Assembly (NCBI GenBank): GCA_033557465.1
Contig: JAWIIG010000025.1
Span: 4,521,001-4,585,000 of the forward strand
DNA: 64,000 nucleotides
Direction of reading: 5' to 3'
Source of the DNA: Ichthyophis bannanicus
Lineage: Eukaryota; Chordata; Amphibia; Gymnophiona; Ichthyophiidae
Shown here: in pieces, positions 12,690-23,619 of the stretch
How the letters are laid out: the number at the start of each line of letters is the position of its first letter
Numbering within the stretch: the stretch's first letter is position 1
The notes under the pieces: generated by a model
Told to the model about the DNA's origin: nothing
The model's database searches: none
Seen by the model: the letters and a program-made list of their open reading frames with translations, nothing else
Translations under genes and position numbers: made by a program

Positions 12690-14440
12690 AGACCGAGAGG
12701 TATCACAGCTCATGCTGACTCCATGATACCCTCATGGAATGGGGGAAATACCATCAAGGGGCCGGTGCCCCTTGGAACTAGCCCAAGGAGAGGGGGTGCC
12801 TGTGTGTTGGGCTGATGAATAGCAATGTGGGAATGTGTGAAGGCCTGTGTGATCACACTGCTGGGGTGCGAGTATGGGTGTGCAGGTGCTCATGCACTGA
12901 GGAAGCTGCAGCTGTGAAAGCTGCTCCACCATGCCCCTGCCCAGACCACATGGGAGGTACACTGGAGCATGAATAGGCTGTGTAGGGACAGACTGCCTAG
13001 GGACATGGTGCAGGTCCATCATTATCTCCACCATGGTAGCCTGGAGGGCTTCTCTGTAGCCATGATGTGCTGCTCCTGCAATGCCATGGACTGGTGCAGC
13101 AGTTCTGGCTGTTGCTTGGACCGTGCCTGCTGAGCAGCACTGTGAGCAAGCATCTGCTCAGCTTACTGCCATACGTGTCACTGTGAACCCCTATGTGTGC
13201 CTCCCCCCCGGCCATCACCTTCATCAATAGGCTGCTGTGACAGAGGTGATGGGGAGGAGACATGGAGCGCCATATGATCCTGGCAAGGGCTATCAGGCAG
13301 CTGCTGCATTGTGGTGGGACCAGTGCTACATGGTGGTGGGGCATCAGGCGGGGCTGCCCCTGTTCTGTGTTATCTTCCATAGACACTGTTGGCAGAACAG
13401 GCACCACTGCCTGTGGAGCCACAGCAGGGGCACCTGTAAAAACACAGACAACATCGAGGGTGTCAGACCTGCAACTGCCAATGCAGATGATGGAGTGGTA
13501 GTGGTGCAGCCATGTGGATGAGCCAGTAGACCACATAGGCACAGAGGAGCCGCTGCCATGGTTAGCCACACACCCTGTCACCAAGTGTGGAGCCAGATGG
13601 CAACAGAGGCCAGTGCACAGACACCCACCTCGGTGCTCTGTGCAGACAGCCCCACCACCACCAGTTGGCAACCATGCTGGCAATGCCCCTGACACACAGG
13701 CCAACATTGGGGCAGCCACACACAATGTGAGTGTGCCCGGCAGTGGCAGCATGGATGTGACAACATGCCAGCCAGTAGTGGTGGCTACATGCACATGTGT
13801 GCATGCACTCAGCGAGAGGGGGTGTACATGGTGTAAAGGGCAGGGGGACATACATCGCACACATGTACCTTGCTCCTGGGATGCCTGTGATGTGTCGAGG
13901 GGGCCTATACCCCTGAGGTGGCAGGGTCAGTTGTAGCAAGGATGCACTGTTCAAGTTCGGTAAACATCCCCCCCCCCCCCCGTGCACCCCTAGCCTCTTG
14001 TCATGCCTTCTGGGCAGTGTCACGGTGCAGTTGCCACCACCTGTGCTTCACATCCTCAATGTCATGGTTCCAGTGATAAATGGCATTGATATGGTGGCAT
14101 AAATCAAGCCACTGCTGCTGCTTCTCATAGGCACCCACACATGTGGATGGGTCACCAATTGTGGCAGCCACTGAAGGACCTTCCCCAGCATGAGGGTCAC
14201 CTCACCCTCAGAGAACCATGCCTTCCTGATCGTGACCTTTGGTACCATTACATGGACTGTCTGTGATCCACAGGCAACCCGGAGGCATTTGTGGATATTG
14301 TCGTAGGTCACCCGTCCAGGCGGTAGCCCGGGAGTAGGTGAACTCGCCTGTCTTGCTCCCTACAATTACTTGTTCAAGATGGCCGCCAAGGAAGGCTGCT
14401 GGGTAATGTAGTTCATGAAGCAAGGAGTGTGACCACACGG
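12690..14440 (-). pseudogene. Harbinger Myb/SANT-like partner gene 1, broken
   Basis: Harbinger elements encode a Myb-like DNA-binding protein that accompanies the transposase. On the minus strand, SKTGEFTYSR leads to IRKAWFSEGEVTLMLGKVLQ (about 14240-14180), the first helix of a SANT/trihelix domain of the NAIF1 type. After a frameshift, LCHHINAIYHWNHDIEDVKHRWWQLHRDTAQK follows (about 14105-14010). A later block, FTELEQCILATTDP (about 13960-13915), resembles the acidic segment after this domain in Harbinger Myb proteins and ends at a possible donor AAG/GTACAT near 13876. Further exon-like pieces follow: an acceptor TTTTTACAG at about 13437 with APAVAPQAVVPVL, and a Gln-rich coiled stretch near 13150-13040 (EMLAHSAAQQARSKQQPELL). 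Stops and frameshifts show it is dead. It is transcribed opposite to the transposase. Confidence 0.6.
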
Positions 14441-15745
14441 TAAGTAGGCAAAACAGAGAATTTTATTTCGGGGTTTCCCCTCCGCATTGAATTCAAAATG
14501 AACCTCAACATAAACTGGATAATTCTCCAATAAGGCAAAACCAAAAATGTGAAACAAGTTGAACAGAAAAATACAGGACTTCCTTTTAAAACATTAATAT
14601 TCCACTTCCTGTGAGGAACAGGCTTCTGAAGCTTAATCTGTGCCCCAGATTAGCTTCATTGTCAATTACTTTCAAAACAGCTTCCTCTCTTCAAGCCATG
14701 CACAGCACCAGTCTTTAAATGGCTTTCATGATACAGTCTTTTAGCTAGGCAAATATTCAGCAGTTATTCATGCTCTTAGCAAGACATAGAGAACATTGCA
14801 TATCTTCAACATCTGAACCGTTAGGTTCCTCCTGCAGGTCTATCTCCATTTCATCTCCTGAATCACAGCGTCTATCCTGAACATCAGCTGTCTGGTTCTT
14901 CTCCTGCCTTATTAGCTCCTGCAAACGTAACAACAGCTGTTCCCTATGGTCTCCAGCCACAGGCTTTTGCAATGGAGTTTCTCTCTCTTTTAAGAGTTTA
15001 GCAAGCTCTGTTAGCGTGGAGGTTTGGCAGTCACTGGCATAAGCTCTGGCTTTACTAAAGCTTTGCTTTCCAGAATTCAGGGGCATACAGCGTTTAGCAC
15101 TGTCTCTTAACTCTTGAACAATGCCTTCAGTATGGCTTTGGTTAGGAAATAAAGAAAAGACATTCTCATTACCTTCAGTGTTTAAATGCTGTCTTGGACT
15201 ATTTTCCTTTCTGGAAACACTTCTCTGACTTGGCAATTGTGTCCTGCACTGGGTTCCAGACACCCTCTGTTTCTCCTTTACACTTGCTTGTGAATTTTCC
15301 CAATTCAGCAAGTCTCTGCTTCCAGGCTTGTCCCCTTTAGAATCAGCTCCTCTTACTTGAACTGTTCCTGGAACCTGACGGACTCCAAACACTGCCTGCT
15401 TGACTTGCTGCTGCTGTGTTCCTCTCTGCTGTGCTTTTTCCTCTTCCTGTTGCACTTCTTCTCTTTCCTCCTTCCCTTCCGTTTGTTCCAAAGCTGAAAC
15501 ACTTTTTAACTGCTGGTTTCCAAGCACCACGCCTTTCTTCCTGCCCACGTGCAGCTCATCAGTGCACAACCTAGCCCTGACATCACTAGGTGGGCGGAGC
15601 TTAGCACTCGGAATAGTCTGCCTTGGAGGCTTGTGGTTTCTATGGGAACTGCCTTTCTCTCCAGATTTAAAGGAACAGGGCTCCTCTCCCTGCCATTCCA
15701 TTTCCTCTGCACAGCTCTCCTCACCACAATATGCGTGGTAGAACG
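14400..15745 (-). mobile_element. Unidentified insert in the Harbinger region
   Basis: Base composition changes to AT-richer DNA here and returns to GC-rich DNA near 15745. On the minus strand it holds a 345-codon open frame, a roughly 290-bp trailer, a polyadenylation signal AATAAA near 14466-14472, and the words ACTACATTACCCAGCAGCC near its end. This looks like a retroelement or transposon 3' part. I see no long terminal repeat or clear target duplication, so the limits are approximate and the class is unknown. Confidence 0.4.
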
Positions 15746-15794
15746 TGCCAATGCTAACGTCTCTGCGTTGATGTGTCCATGGCCATGTACACAT
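14757..15794 (-). CDS. Uncharacterised 345-residue open frame in the insert
   Basis: I do not recognise this protein. It is hydrophilic and rich in Gln, Glu, Lys and Ser, with a Glu/Gln coiled-coil-like run (EREEVQQEEEKAQQRG), a second helical stretch near the end (LTELAKLLKERE, EQLLLRLQELIRQEKNQ) and an acidic tail (DSGDEMEIDLQEEPNGSDVEDMQ). The first 20 or so codons probably belong to the flanking GC-rich DNA, so the natural start is unclear. It has no protease, integrase or polymerase motif. An uninterrupted 345-codon frame among broken neighbours suggests a fairly recent insertion. It could be the gag-like or accessory protein of a retroelement. Chance openness is less likely given its length. 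Confidence 0.35.
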   Translation of the reverse strand: MCTWPWTHQRRDVSIGTFYHAYCGEESCAEEMEWQGEEPCSFKSGEKGSSHRNHKPPRQTIPSAKLRPPSDVRARLCTDELHVGRKKGVVLGNQQLKSVSALEQTEGKEEREEVQQEEEKAQQRGTQQQQVKQAVFGVRQVPGTVQVRGADSKGDKPGSRDLLNWENSQASVKEKQRVSGTQCRTQLPSQRSVSRKENSPRQHLNTEGNENVFSLFPNQSHTEGIVQELRDSAKRCMPLNSGKQSFSKARAYASDCQTSTLTELAKLLKERETPLQKPVAGDHREQLLLRLQELIRQEKNQTADVQDRRCDSGDEMEIDLQEEPNGSDVEDMQCSLCLAKSMNNC

Positions 15795-16311
15795 GTATCT
15801 GCACCTGCACCCCCCCCCCTCAGTAATGCAGCCACACAGAGTGGTGGGGGTGGCATGTGCTTGGGAAATAAAAGGTCAGTGGTTTGCCTCCTGTAGCCGG
15901 CACAATGGAGGGAAGCAGCATTCTACAGAGAGGAAGCAGCCAATGTATGTATGAAGAGGATACAGGACATGGACGGGGCCAGATGTATGCAGATGACCTT
16001 TATGCTGCACCGACATGCCTGTGCAAGTATGGCTGCACAGCACCACACTTGCATGTGCCTGTGTACATGCACCTCTGTACATGTGTAATGGACATATCAG
16101 TGCACTTTCAGGCCTGGATGGTTTTGCGGCAAGACTGACACAGAGTGCGTGACAGTGACAGTGCCACCTACAGCTCACTGAGGAACACAACAATGTATGC
16201 AATGGCTGCCAGCAGTGCTCAGTCAGCTGCTTGGAATGGGACAACATGCAGGACATCCAGGGATGGTATGTGCTGGCCCTGCTGCATAGCTGTGATTATG
16301 GTGGGCAGGGC

Positions 16312-18002
16312 ATGGAGCAGAGTTGGCCAAGGCAGAGGGTCCAGTACATGGACATGAGCAACACAGCATGTGTGGCAAGGTACCAGTTCGACAGGGCTAC
16401 CATACCTGACTTCTGCCAGCAGCTGGAGCCATGTCTTGAGAGCCCCACACAGAGGGGCCATCCCATACCAGTACACCTGAAGGAGATGACTGTGCTGGCA
16501 TTCCTGGTATCAGGATCTTTCCAGATGGTGCTATCAGCTGTCAGGGGACTCAGCCGGCTTTCAATATCCCGATGCCTCACACAGTTCCTGGGCACCTATC
16601 TGTGGTCCATGGCATAGACCATCAGCTTCCCAGCAACTCAGCAGGACCAGCACAGGACCATGCAGGACTTCTACATTGTGGCAGGGTTCCCATCGGTCCT
16701 GGGTGGCACACACATTGCCCTCCAGCCACCGTGACAGAGTGAGGCTGCGTACCAGAACCGTAAGGCCTTCCACTCTGTCAACATACAGGTGGTGTGCAAT
16801 GCACATAGGGAGATAACAGATGTCTGCATAAAGTACCCTGGGTCCTGCCATGATGCATACATCCTGAGCCGGTCTTTGCTCCATGCCCGGTTCGAGGATG
16901 GCCACATCAGTGGCAGATGGCTGTTAGATGGGCATATTCACAGACACCCTGGGACTGGGAGGCATGGGGCACTGCATGGGGGTACGTGTGCTGTGCAGGT
17001 GCTGGTGAGCCACCTTCCATGACTCCAAGGCCCTGTGGTTTGGACCCTGAGGCCCTGGGGGGGCACAGGGCATGCACAGGAGAATGCCTTGCTCCCATGA
17101 CACCACAGTGGGGCTATGTGCAGGGCGCCCCCTTGGCGGCCCCCCAACATACATGGCCATTGTAAACCCTGGCCCTGTACATCTGGGGGATGATCCCACC
17201 TACCACACTCCCCCATCCCTCACAGTGTGCACAGTGGCCCTGTGCATGCAGCAGGGAACAGGGGCAGGTGACTGGTATGGTGGTAGAGGGCCTGCATGTA
17301 CTAGCGTTCCATACAGCCCCGACTCCCACCACCCAGTGGTGTGCCTGACGTGGGTCAGGTACAGGACAGAGGCACCGCACATTCCCACAGTGCCCAGGCC
17401 CATCCGCCAGCAGGGACTCTGCACCCTTGGGTGTGCCCATGCACATGTGGTGGGCTGTGGACACACATGCCCCGCTAGCACCCCTGGGACCATCCATTCA
17501 GTGGGCACAGACATGCATATACACAGCTGTCCACAGCCCACAAAATGCCGCTAACACATGACCCCCTCACTAGCACACCAGCTGTTCAATGGTTCACTAT
17601 TCTTTCTCCCACTACAGGTGACCAATTCTACCCTCTACACAAATGGCTACTGACACTCATATTCCACCCTAGTAGCCCAGCACAGCATCGGTACAACCGT
17701 GCACATCGGACTACATGGGGGATCATCGAGTGCACTTTTGGCCAGCTGAACAGTTTGTTTCGATGCCTGGACAAGTCCAGGGGGAGCTACCCTACAGGCC
17801 TCGCAAAGTGTGCCAGATGACCATGGCATGCTGCATGCCTATACAACTACGCCTTGTGGCACCGGTAGCCACTGCCAGAGGAGCTTGAGGCAGCTGAGGG
17901 TGACGGTGATGAGCCAGATGCTGCTACAGACCCTCTCCAAGGCACACAGTCCAGACTGGGGGTGGTGATGCATGACAGCCTTGTCCAGGCACACTATGCC
18001 TG
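16312..18002 (+). pseudogene. HARBI1-type Harbinger transposase pseudogene
   Basis: PIF/Harbinger DDE nuclease remnant. The N-terminal part reads ARYQFDRATIPDFCQQLEPC, then HLKEMTVLAFLVSGSFQMVL and LSRLSISRCLTQFL (to about 16615). A stop (TAG) follows, then QDFYIVAGFPSVLGGTHIAL, where the first catalytic Asp (normally in a ...IDGTHI... block) is lost. A second stop follows, then AYQNRKAFHSVNIQVVCNA, PGSCHDAYIL (second catalytic Asp) and ISGRWLL (to 16927). A 690-bp non-coding gap separates this from the C-terminal part starting at 17618 after an acceptor-like TCTTTCTCCCACTACAG: DQFYPLHKWLLT, SPAQHRYNRAH, GIIECTFGQL (catalytic Glu) and FRCLDKS. After a frameshift it ends ...VVMHDSLVQAHYA with TGA at 18000-18002. 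At least two stops plus frameshifts make it inactive. Confidence 0.85.
16928..17617 (+). other. Probable intron of the Harbinger transposase gene
   Basis: Homology breaks after ISGRWLL-G and resumes at GDQFYPL, exactly after a pyrimidine tract and CACTACAG at 17611-17617. At the donor the sequence is G/ATGGGC where G/GTGGGC would be expected, so the donor GT appears mutated to AT. The interval has no coding similarity. A plain insertion at this point is the alternative. Confidence 0.5.
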
Positions 18003-18956
18003 ACTACATGGGCCATAGTTTCAAAGCCCATACAGCACGATGCACACACCAGGGCCTGGGGGGACCAGGGAATGTACTTCAGCCACAATGGGCCTGTGCA
18101 TGTCCACACTATGCAGACATGGCCTGTGTTGCTGGCCCATGCCTCTGTGCGACGTGCACATTACCTGCCTGGGACATTGCTCACAGCAGTGCTCCACCGT
18201 GGATTGCTGGTATGGGCCCTGCATCAGGGATCCAGGGTCCACCCTGCCAATAATTTTCCTGACATGGTCCAGAGGTGCAGTGTCCACCCAGCCATGTGCT
18301 GGGTCCCCCCAGACTCCCCCTTCTATCTGTTAGTCAATGCACAGTCAGGCAGCTGCGGGACCTGTCTTACCCAGCCATGCCTACCGCATGCAGCACATCC
18401 TGCCCCCCCCCCCCCGCCAGCTTCCATATCCAGGCTGCTGCTTCATACAGCCCTACTGATGCAATTGGTCTACCATGCGTCCTTACCCTCCCTGGCCTGG
18501 GTCACTCCACATTCCTCCTCAGGGGTACTCACACATCTGGGATGTCCATGTGACCTTGCCCTGCCACATCCCTGGCCTCCTCTGGCCCATTCCCCCCTCC
18601 CCATCCTGCCATCTCTGCATGGCATGCATCACCACCATCTGTGCTGTGGCTAGCCCCACTGCCCTGGGCTACAGTGTACCCATGGATCACTGGCTGTGCT
18701 GCTGCCACATGTTCATGGCTCCCCTCCCCCTCGTGGCACCACCCCCATCCCCCTGGATGTTTGGCCCATCCTGCACTACTGTGGTGGCCAACCTACCTGG
18801 CTATTTTTCACAGTCATGCATTGGCTACCATGACTGTGTGGCATTCAGCATGGAGGCTACCCTGTAGTGTTACACATCTGATTGGGGCCATTGTGGGCCA
18901 GGACTTCTGTGGGCGACAAACACATAAGCACACATAGCACACATGTTGAACAGCAT
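18003..18956 (+). other. CT-rich spacer between transposase and Myb-like gene 2
   Basis: Low-complexity, C- and T-rich DNA with a poly-C run near 18403. Several long chance frames occur on both strands because stops are rare in such DNA. It probably holds the facing 3' untranslated regions of two convergent genes. Confidence 0.4.
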
Positions 18957-18961
18957 AACAC

Positions 18962-21128
18962 TTTATTTCCCACTGAACAAGCATGGGACAGACACATAAA
19001 ATGAGCAAACAGTGCCCACATACACTGGCACCCACACCCATACACTCACATTCCATTCCCTCAGAACCCAGGCCTGACCCCTCAGCCTGTGTTGGTATAG
19101 CCTCCCCCACACTACTCCATGGAGTCCACCTGGCCCCCCTCTCTGTCACACCACACACCCCCTCCACCAGGGGCTGGAGGATGAGGGTGCAGAGGTTGCC
19201 CCCTGCCTCCACAACGCCTGCACATGGCAATGGTGGGACCTGGCCACTAATATGCTGCACAACATCCCCCAGGTGCACTGTGGAACATAGGCCCACCTGC
19301 CCACTGCCATCAGCTCTGCCCCCTTCAGGGATGATAGAGGGAGATAATGCTTCCTCCCCTGCTGAGCCCTCATCATCCTCCTCATCCTTCACAGATGGGG
19401 TTGGGCTGGACAGGAGGATGGGGCTTGCTGGTGTACTGGTGCTGCTGCCATTGGTGGTCATGCTACTGCTCCCACTTGGGCTGGGGGGTGTATCTGTACC
19501 AGCATCCTCCACGGTGTCAGGGGTGTAACCATCAGGGGAGGAGTGGGGTCTCCTCCTCCTGCTGTGCTGCAGCTGTGGGGGAAAGAGGTCATGGTTAGCT
19601 GCACACCTGGAATGTCTCTGCAGCCTGTCGGGCATGTCATCCATGGGCAGCTGTGTTGCTGGTGTGCCTGTGGCACAGGGTGCTGTCATTCCAGCACCTT
19701 ACCATGCTCCGTGCACATATTTCTCTCTGGCACATTATGGTGGCTGCACCACACATGTCCACTCCATGCTCAATCTGCTGCTGCACTACTGTGGTTGCTG
19801 GGGGGGTGAGGCACACACACAGGGTGTTCCAATATGTCCCAGCTCTACAGGGGGTGGGACAGTGTGAGTCGGAACTATGTGTTGTGGGACCCTGGGGTGC
19901 GGATATGCTGTTTCCATGGTGTCCATGTCAGAGCAGTGTGTGTGCTCTTACATGTTGTGGCCTGCCTCTGTGTTGGGGGGGGGCTCTCAGCCTGCTGCTC
20001 ATATGGGGTATCTGCATGGCTACTCACCCTGCTCCTCCTGCAGCTGCTGCTGGATACACCTTATGAGCCATGGGCACTTATGGTGGATTGTGTGGTATCG
20101 CACTAAGTAGGCCTCAGTGTCGTGCAAGATCTGGAAACACCTGTGGGGTTGAGACACACTTCATCATTCCCATATACCAGGGCACAGGCCTGCCTACTCA
20201 TTGGGGGAGGGAGGTGCTACTGGCAATGTGTGCATGAGCATCATGTGCCCTGTCCCCATCTGCTTTCGGTTGTGTGTCACCCTGCCATGCCAGGCCGGGG
20301 GGGCATTTCTGCTCATTGTATCTGGTGTACATGCATAGGGCCCAGTTCCCTACCCTCCTGAGGCTTGGGGGCTGTCTCAGCTCTAGCCTGAGGGTTCAGT
20401 GCCTGACCTACAGTGCACAGAGTGATGGGTTTGCCTCCTGCCTGGGGGCCTGTAATACAGTACTGCATTTCACACCTGTATCATTCACACTGTGCCTCCC
20501 CTCTGACTTATTCTGCTCTCATTTTCTGTAACCTGGGAGCTGTCACAGTTCTGACCCACTGGTTCTGTTCCTGATCTATAGTGCTCAGAGTGATGGGTAT
20601 GCTTCCTGCCTCGGGGCCTGTACAGGGCCATTTTTTGGGGGAGGGGGCATCTGTGTGACCTGTGTGACCACTCTCTACTATGCGTGTTTCTTCCATTTGC
20701 CTCAATGTCCCCCTGTGCCTTCACTGTGGGCCTGCTTGCATCCTGTTCTCCTTTGTTTCATGGGCCCCTGCTCTGGGGCTGTTCTTTCTGTGTTGTGCTG
20801 TGCTGTCATTGTGCAGCCTGACTACTTTCTGGCAGGGGCAGATCATGACTTTCCCTGCCCTTCCTCTCCACCTTGGTGCATGCGTGTCTCTGTGCCAACT
20901 TGTGTTCTGCTCCTGCCTGCCTACTTCTCTCTGATTCCAGGTTTGTATGTCTGTGTTGTGATGTATTTACTGGGCGAGGGTGGTCCTGATATGTTCCCAG
21001 CCCCTGCGCGCTGCTGTGTGAGCTGGCCACCTCTGCCCAGTGGGGAGGAGAATCTCCTCCTGCTCCAGGACCATGGTCACCAGAAGCCTTGTCTCCGTCT
21101 CACTGAAATTAGGCTGCCTGATAGCCAT
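18962..21128 (-). pseudogene. Harbinger Myb/SANT-like partner gene 2, spliced, at least three exons
   Basis: Minus-strand gene convergent with the transposase. Exon 1 (21128-20971) starts AACATGG and encodes MAIRQPNFSETETRLL, then ...RRGWEHIRTTLA, the first part of a SANT/Myb-like domain as seen in Harbinger partner proteins. It ends CCA/GTAAAT. Exon 2 (20140-20028) follows an acceptor CAACCCCACAG and restores the frame: CFQILHDTEAYLVRYHTIHH...CIQQQLQEEQ, ending AGG/GTGAGT. Exon 3 starts at 19667 after TGTGCCACAG, again in frame (TPATQLPMDDMPDRLQRHS), and runs into a Ser/Thr/Pro-rich acidic tail (SVKDEEDDEGSAGEEALSPS). A polyadenylation signal AATAAA lies at 18967-18962. The frame passes the signal without a stop, so the end is damaged. 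The gene differs from partner gene 1 in sequence. Splice sites are inferred by eye. Confidence 0.5.
20320..20640 (-). repeat. Tandem duplication in intron 1 of Myb-like gene 2
   Basis: Two blocks of about 125-130 bp (about 20325-20450 and 20510-20640) share words such as CAGAGTGATGGGT and a following CAGTGCCTGA/CTGTTCCTGA stretch in the same order. This indicates an old duplication with a period of about 185 bp. Confidence 0.45.
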
Positions 21129-21465
21129 GTTGATGTGTACTTTATGATGGGGGTGCCTTCTTCCTGGTTCCGGTCACACGTGGTTTGCAGGACATGGAGT
21201 TGGGGACATTTTCGGGATTGCTGCTGCACAGAATGGCTGGAGCCATGCAGGCAGTATGTGCACAGCCTACACATATGCGTGGCTCAGGGCAGTGCGATAG
21301 ACCGCCAGTTAGACGTGCTTCGCCGGGAACGGACACACGTCGATTCCACATCACCATGTGCATGTATATGCGGGGTTCTGGAATCTCTGATCTGCATGCA
21401 CGTCTTCTTTAGAGACGTGCATGGGGCCTGGACGTGCCCCTTTCAGAATCGGGCTCCACATGTAT

Positions 21466-22620
21466 AGATACTGGCGGTGAATGCTATCTGGATAGCAATG
21501 CTGAATATCTGTATTTTTTTAAATACCATGGCTGAATATTGACCTCATTGTTTACCTTCTGCTTGAGGATGAACAGAGAAATTTTTATGCTCTTACTTCA
21601 GTAGATATCCTTGAACTGTCTACCTTTTTAGGGGTCTCCCAGGACAATATATCTGTGAAAACCATTTTACTTGTCTCCTTTGCCTCTGAGATAGCTAAAA
21701 ATATGATTCTTAAATTTTACTTTAAAATTAAGGATGTAATGTTTTGTGGTTAAAATATAATGATGTTCCCCAATGTAACAGCATCTAGGCAGTGTTGGAA
21801 TAAGATTTCATCAATTAAGGTAGAGTTCTTGCTATGGGAATTAGTTTCTTTCTGAAATTCCCAGGAAAGTGTATAGCGAATCACAGGGGAGAAAATTTAT
21901 TTTCTTTGACCCAACATCCTTAGACAATTTTCTGTGATAAGGGTGAATTTGATGTTGATTGGGTCCATTATTGTATTGTTTTAGAAGTTAGTTCCATACT
22001 GGTGTTTTTCTTGGGTTTTGTGCTGCTTTGTGTTTCTCACTGGTGAGCTATTCACATTGATCAGTGTTTTATTTTCTTTCTTTAAGTTTGGGAAGTTTAA
22101 AGCGTGATTTTGCACAGCTCACCAAGTCTGGATGTGCACAATTTCCCAAGTATTTTAAGAAAGGCTCACTGGATATACCTGTAGTTTGCAGCAGATAGAG
22201 CAGAATCAGCCATTTTGGAAAGGAACATATTCCGAAAAAGAGTGGCATCATTCAGGGGTTTCCGTATGCAAGTGTGGAAGTGGCATAAATGCCAGATTTT
22301 ACAAAACTGGTTGTCCAAGGGGAGCTACAGATGTAAACATTTGGATTTTGGAGCTGGTTTGAAACGCTAGAGAGATAAGCACAATTGTCCCTGCTTTCAC
22401 TTCTACAAACCTCAAGTCAAAATGAGCAGTTAGATGACATTTATGACGCCTCATAACAAATGAAAGCACAGACGTCTAGATTATGCAAAATTGGAAATAC
22501 ACATACATTTCAGGCCCGCACAAAACATTCCCCCTTCAAAATTGTGTATGTTGTGTATCTACATACATAAGTAGCAGCTTTCAAAAATCTCTGTTCAGAA
22601 GCATAGGACATGGGACACAG
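21466..22620. other. Intron sequence without recognisable features
   Basis: AT-rich, apparently single-copy DNA with only short open frames. I see no exon similar to the MAP1B C-terminal light-chain region and no element ends. Confidence 0.45.
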
Positions 22621-22626
22621 GACAGG

Positions 22627-22897
22627 GAAGGAGTGGCCTAGTGGTTGGGGCAAGTTACCTCAGGCTGGAAGGTCAGGGGTTCAAATCCCACTAGAGGACA
22701 GCAACCTTGGGTTGGAAGGACTGGGATTTCTAGTCCCACAGGTGCTCCCCTTGTAGTCTTGGGCAAGCTACTTAACCCTCCATTTCCCATGTTCCCTGTA
22801 AGTATTAGTGTATGTGTTAAATGTATCCCCCAATTGTGTTGTGACCACTTTGATTGAAGGATAAGGTGGTACACAAAACTGTCTAAATAAATAAATT
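22627..22897 (+). mobile_element. tRNA-derived SINE with LINE-2-like tail
   Basis: An RNA polymerase III A box TGGCCTAGTGG is at 22634-22644 and a B box GGTTCAAATCC at 22678-22688, the spacing of a tRNA head. The body follows (GGACTGGGATTTCTAGTCCCAC). The 3' end, CCACTTTGATTGAAGGATAAGGTGG...AAATAAATAAA, is of LINE-2 type, so LINE-2 probably mobilised it. A close copy is at 57411-57668. Confidence 0.75.
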
Positions 22898-23224
22898 TCC
22901 ACATGTAAATGCCACCACTTGCTTGTGCAAATGCCATGCAAGTCTTCCAAAGACCACCTTAATGTGTTTTCCTATTGAGTTTACCTTGTAAATCAGTTAA
23001 AAGTCTCAATGAAAAGAACATAGGTTTTCCTTCTCATCCTAATGTCAAAAAACCTGTGCTGTATCATCAAACAGAAAACCATTTTGATGTGGCATAATGT
23101 AACTGTGATAGTCACTGCAGTATATGTCCCTTGCATTCCCATGCGTTGTTTGTGATGGTAGCACTTACCTGTCAACTCTTCTCTTAATTAGGAACCCTTA
23201 TGTTCACATTGTCAGGAAGTCTAA

Positions 23225-23479
23225 GAAGCTCTTTTACTAAAGTGTGTTGTGGTTTTGCACCTAACATGCTAATAATCAGCAAAACCATGGTGTGTTAGGT
23301 GCAAACCTTGCAGTTAGTGTGGGCGCATTGACTACAAGGCATTCACCATACCCACTCTCCATCCCTAACCTGCCTACTCACCACCCCAAAGCATGAAGCA
23401 CAGTTTGCACGGAAATCGGGCCACACTAACTGTGATGTAGCCTGCAATAACTGCATAACATGCTTTAGTAAAAAGTTCC
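23225..23479. mobile_element. Harbinger-like MITE, 255 bp
   Basis: The left end GAAGCTCTTTTACTAAAGTG and the reverse complement of the right end, GGAACTTTTTACTAAAGCATG, are imperfect inverted repeats. CTAA flanks both sides (23221-23224 and 23480-23483), consistent with a 3-bp TAA or 4-bp duplication. The interior is non-coding. Confidence 0.6.
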
Positions 23480-23619
23480 CTAATGCATATGTTAGCTCTG
23501 TTATTATTAATCTTTTTGTTTGTTTGTTTTGATTGGCTTTTATTTGATACATCGTGTTGGAGGAGGCCATTTCATTTGCTGTACCCTACACTGAACAGCC
23601 TCTAAGCATGGAAACGTGG

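Larger units (their letters stand above)
8118..12690. other. Non-coding interior of the Harbinger-like region
   Basis: No protein family is visible on either strand. The many short open frames are by-products of high GC and CA/TG richness. The stretch contains a GT microsatellite, an AT-richer insert (about 9258-9480), a poly-C run at 10613-10626 and a repeat scrap at 9585-9670. It may be untranslated or subterminal DNA of the transposon. Confidence 0.4.
6246..21465. mobile_element. Degenerate PIF/Harbinger transposon region, outer limits tentative
   Basis: The region is GC-rich compared with the flanking intron. It contains a HARBI1-type transposase remnant and two Myb/SANT-like genes, the gene set expected of Harbinger elements. 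The proposed ends are GGGGTCATTCTAGAAC at 6246 and, on the other strand from 21465, a sequence beginning GAGCCCGATTCTGAAAG. These match only loosely, so the limits are uncertain. Both ends have ACGTC-rich palindromic sequence just inside (for example the hairpin GCACGTCT/AGACGTGC near 21400-21425). Later insertions are a Tc1 element (6507-8117) and an unidentified insert (about 14400-15745). The coding parts are broken, so the copy is dead. Two nested or adjacent Harbinger elements are an alternative reading. Confidence 0.4.

Noticed and set aside
18072..18653. 193-codon plus-strand frame and similar frames in the 17-20.5 kb region as host genes
   Set aside because: They come from C/T-rich, stop-poor DNA, appear in several frames and strands at once, and match no family.
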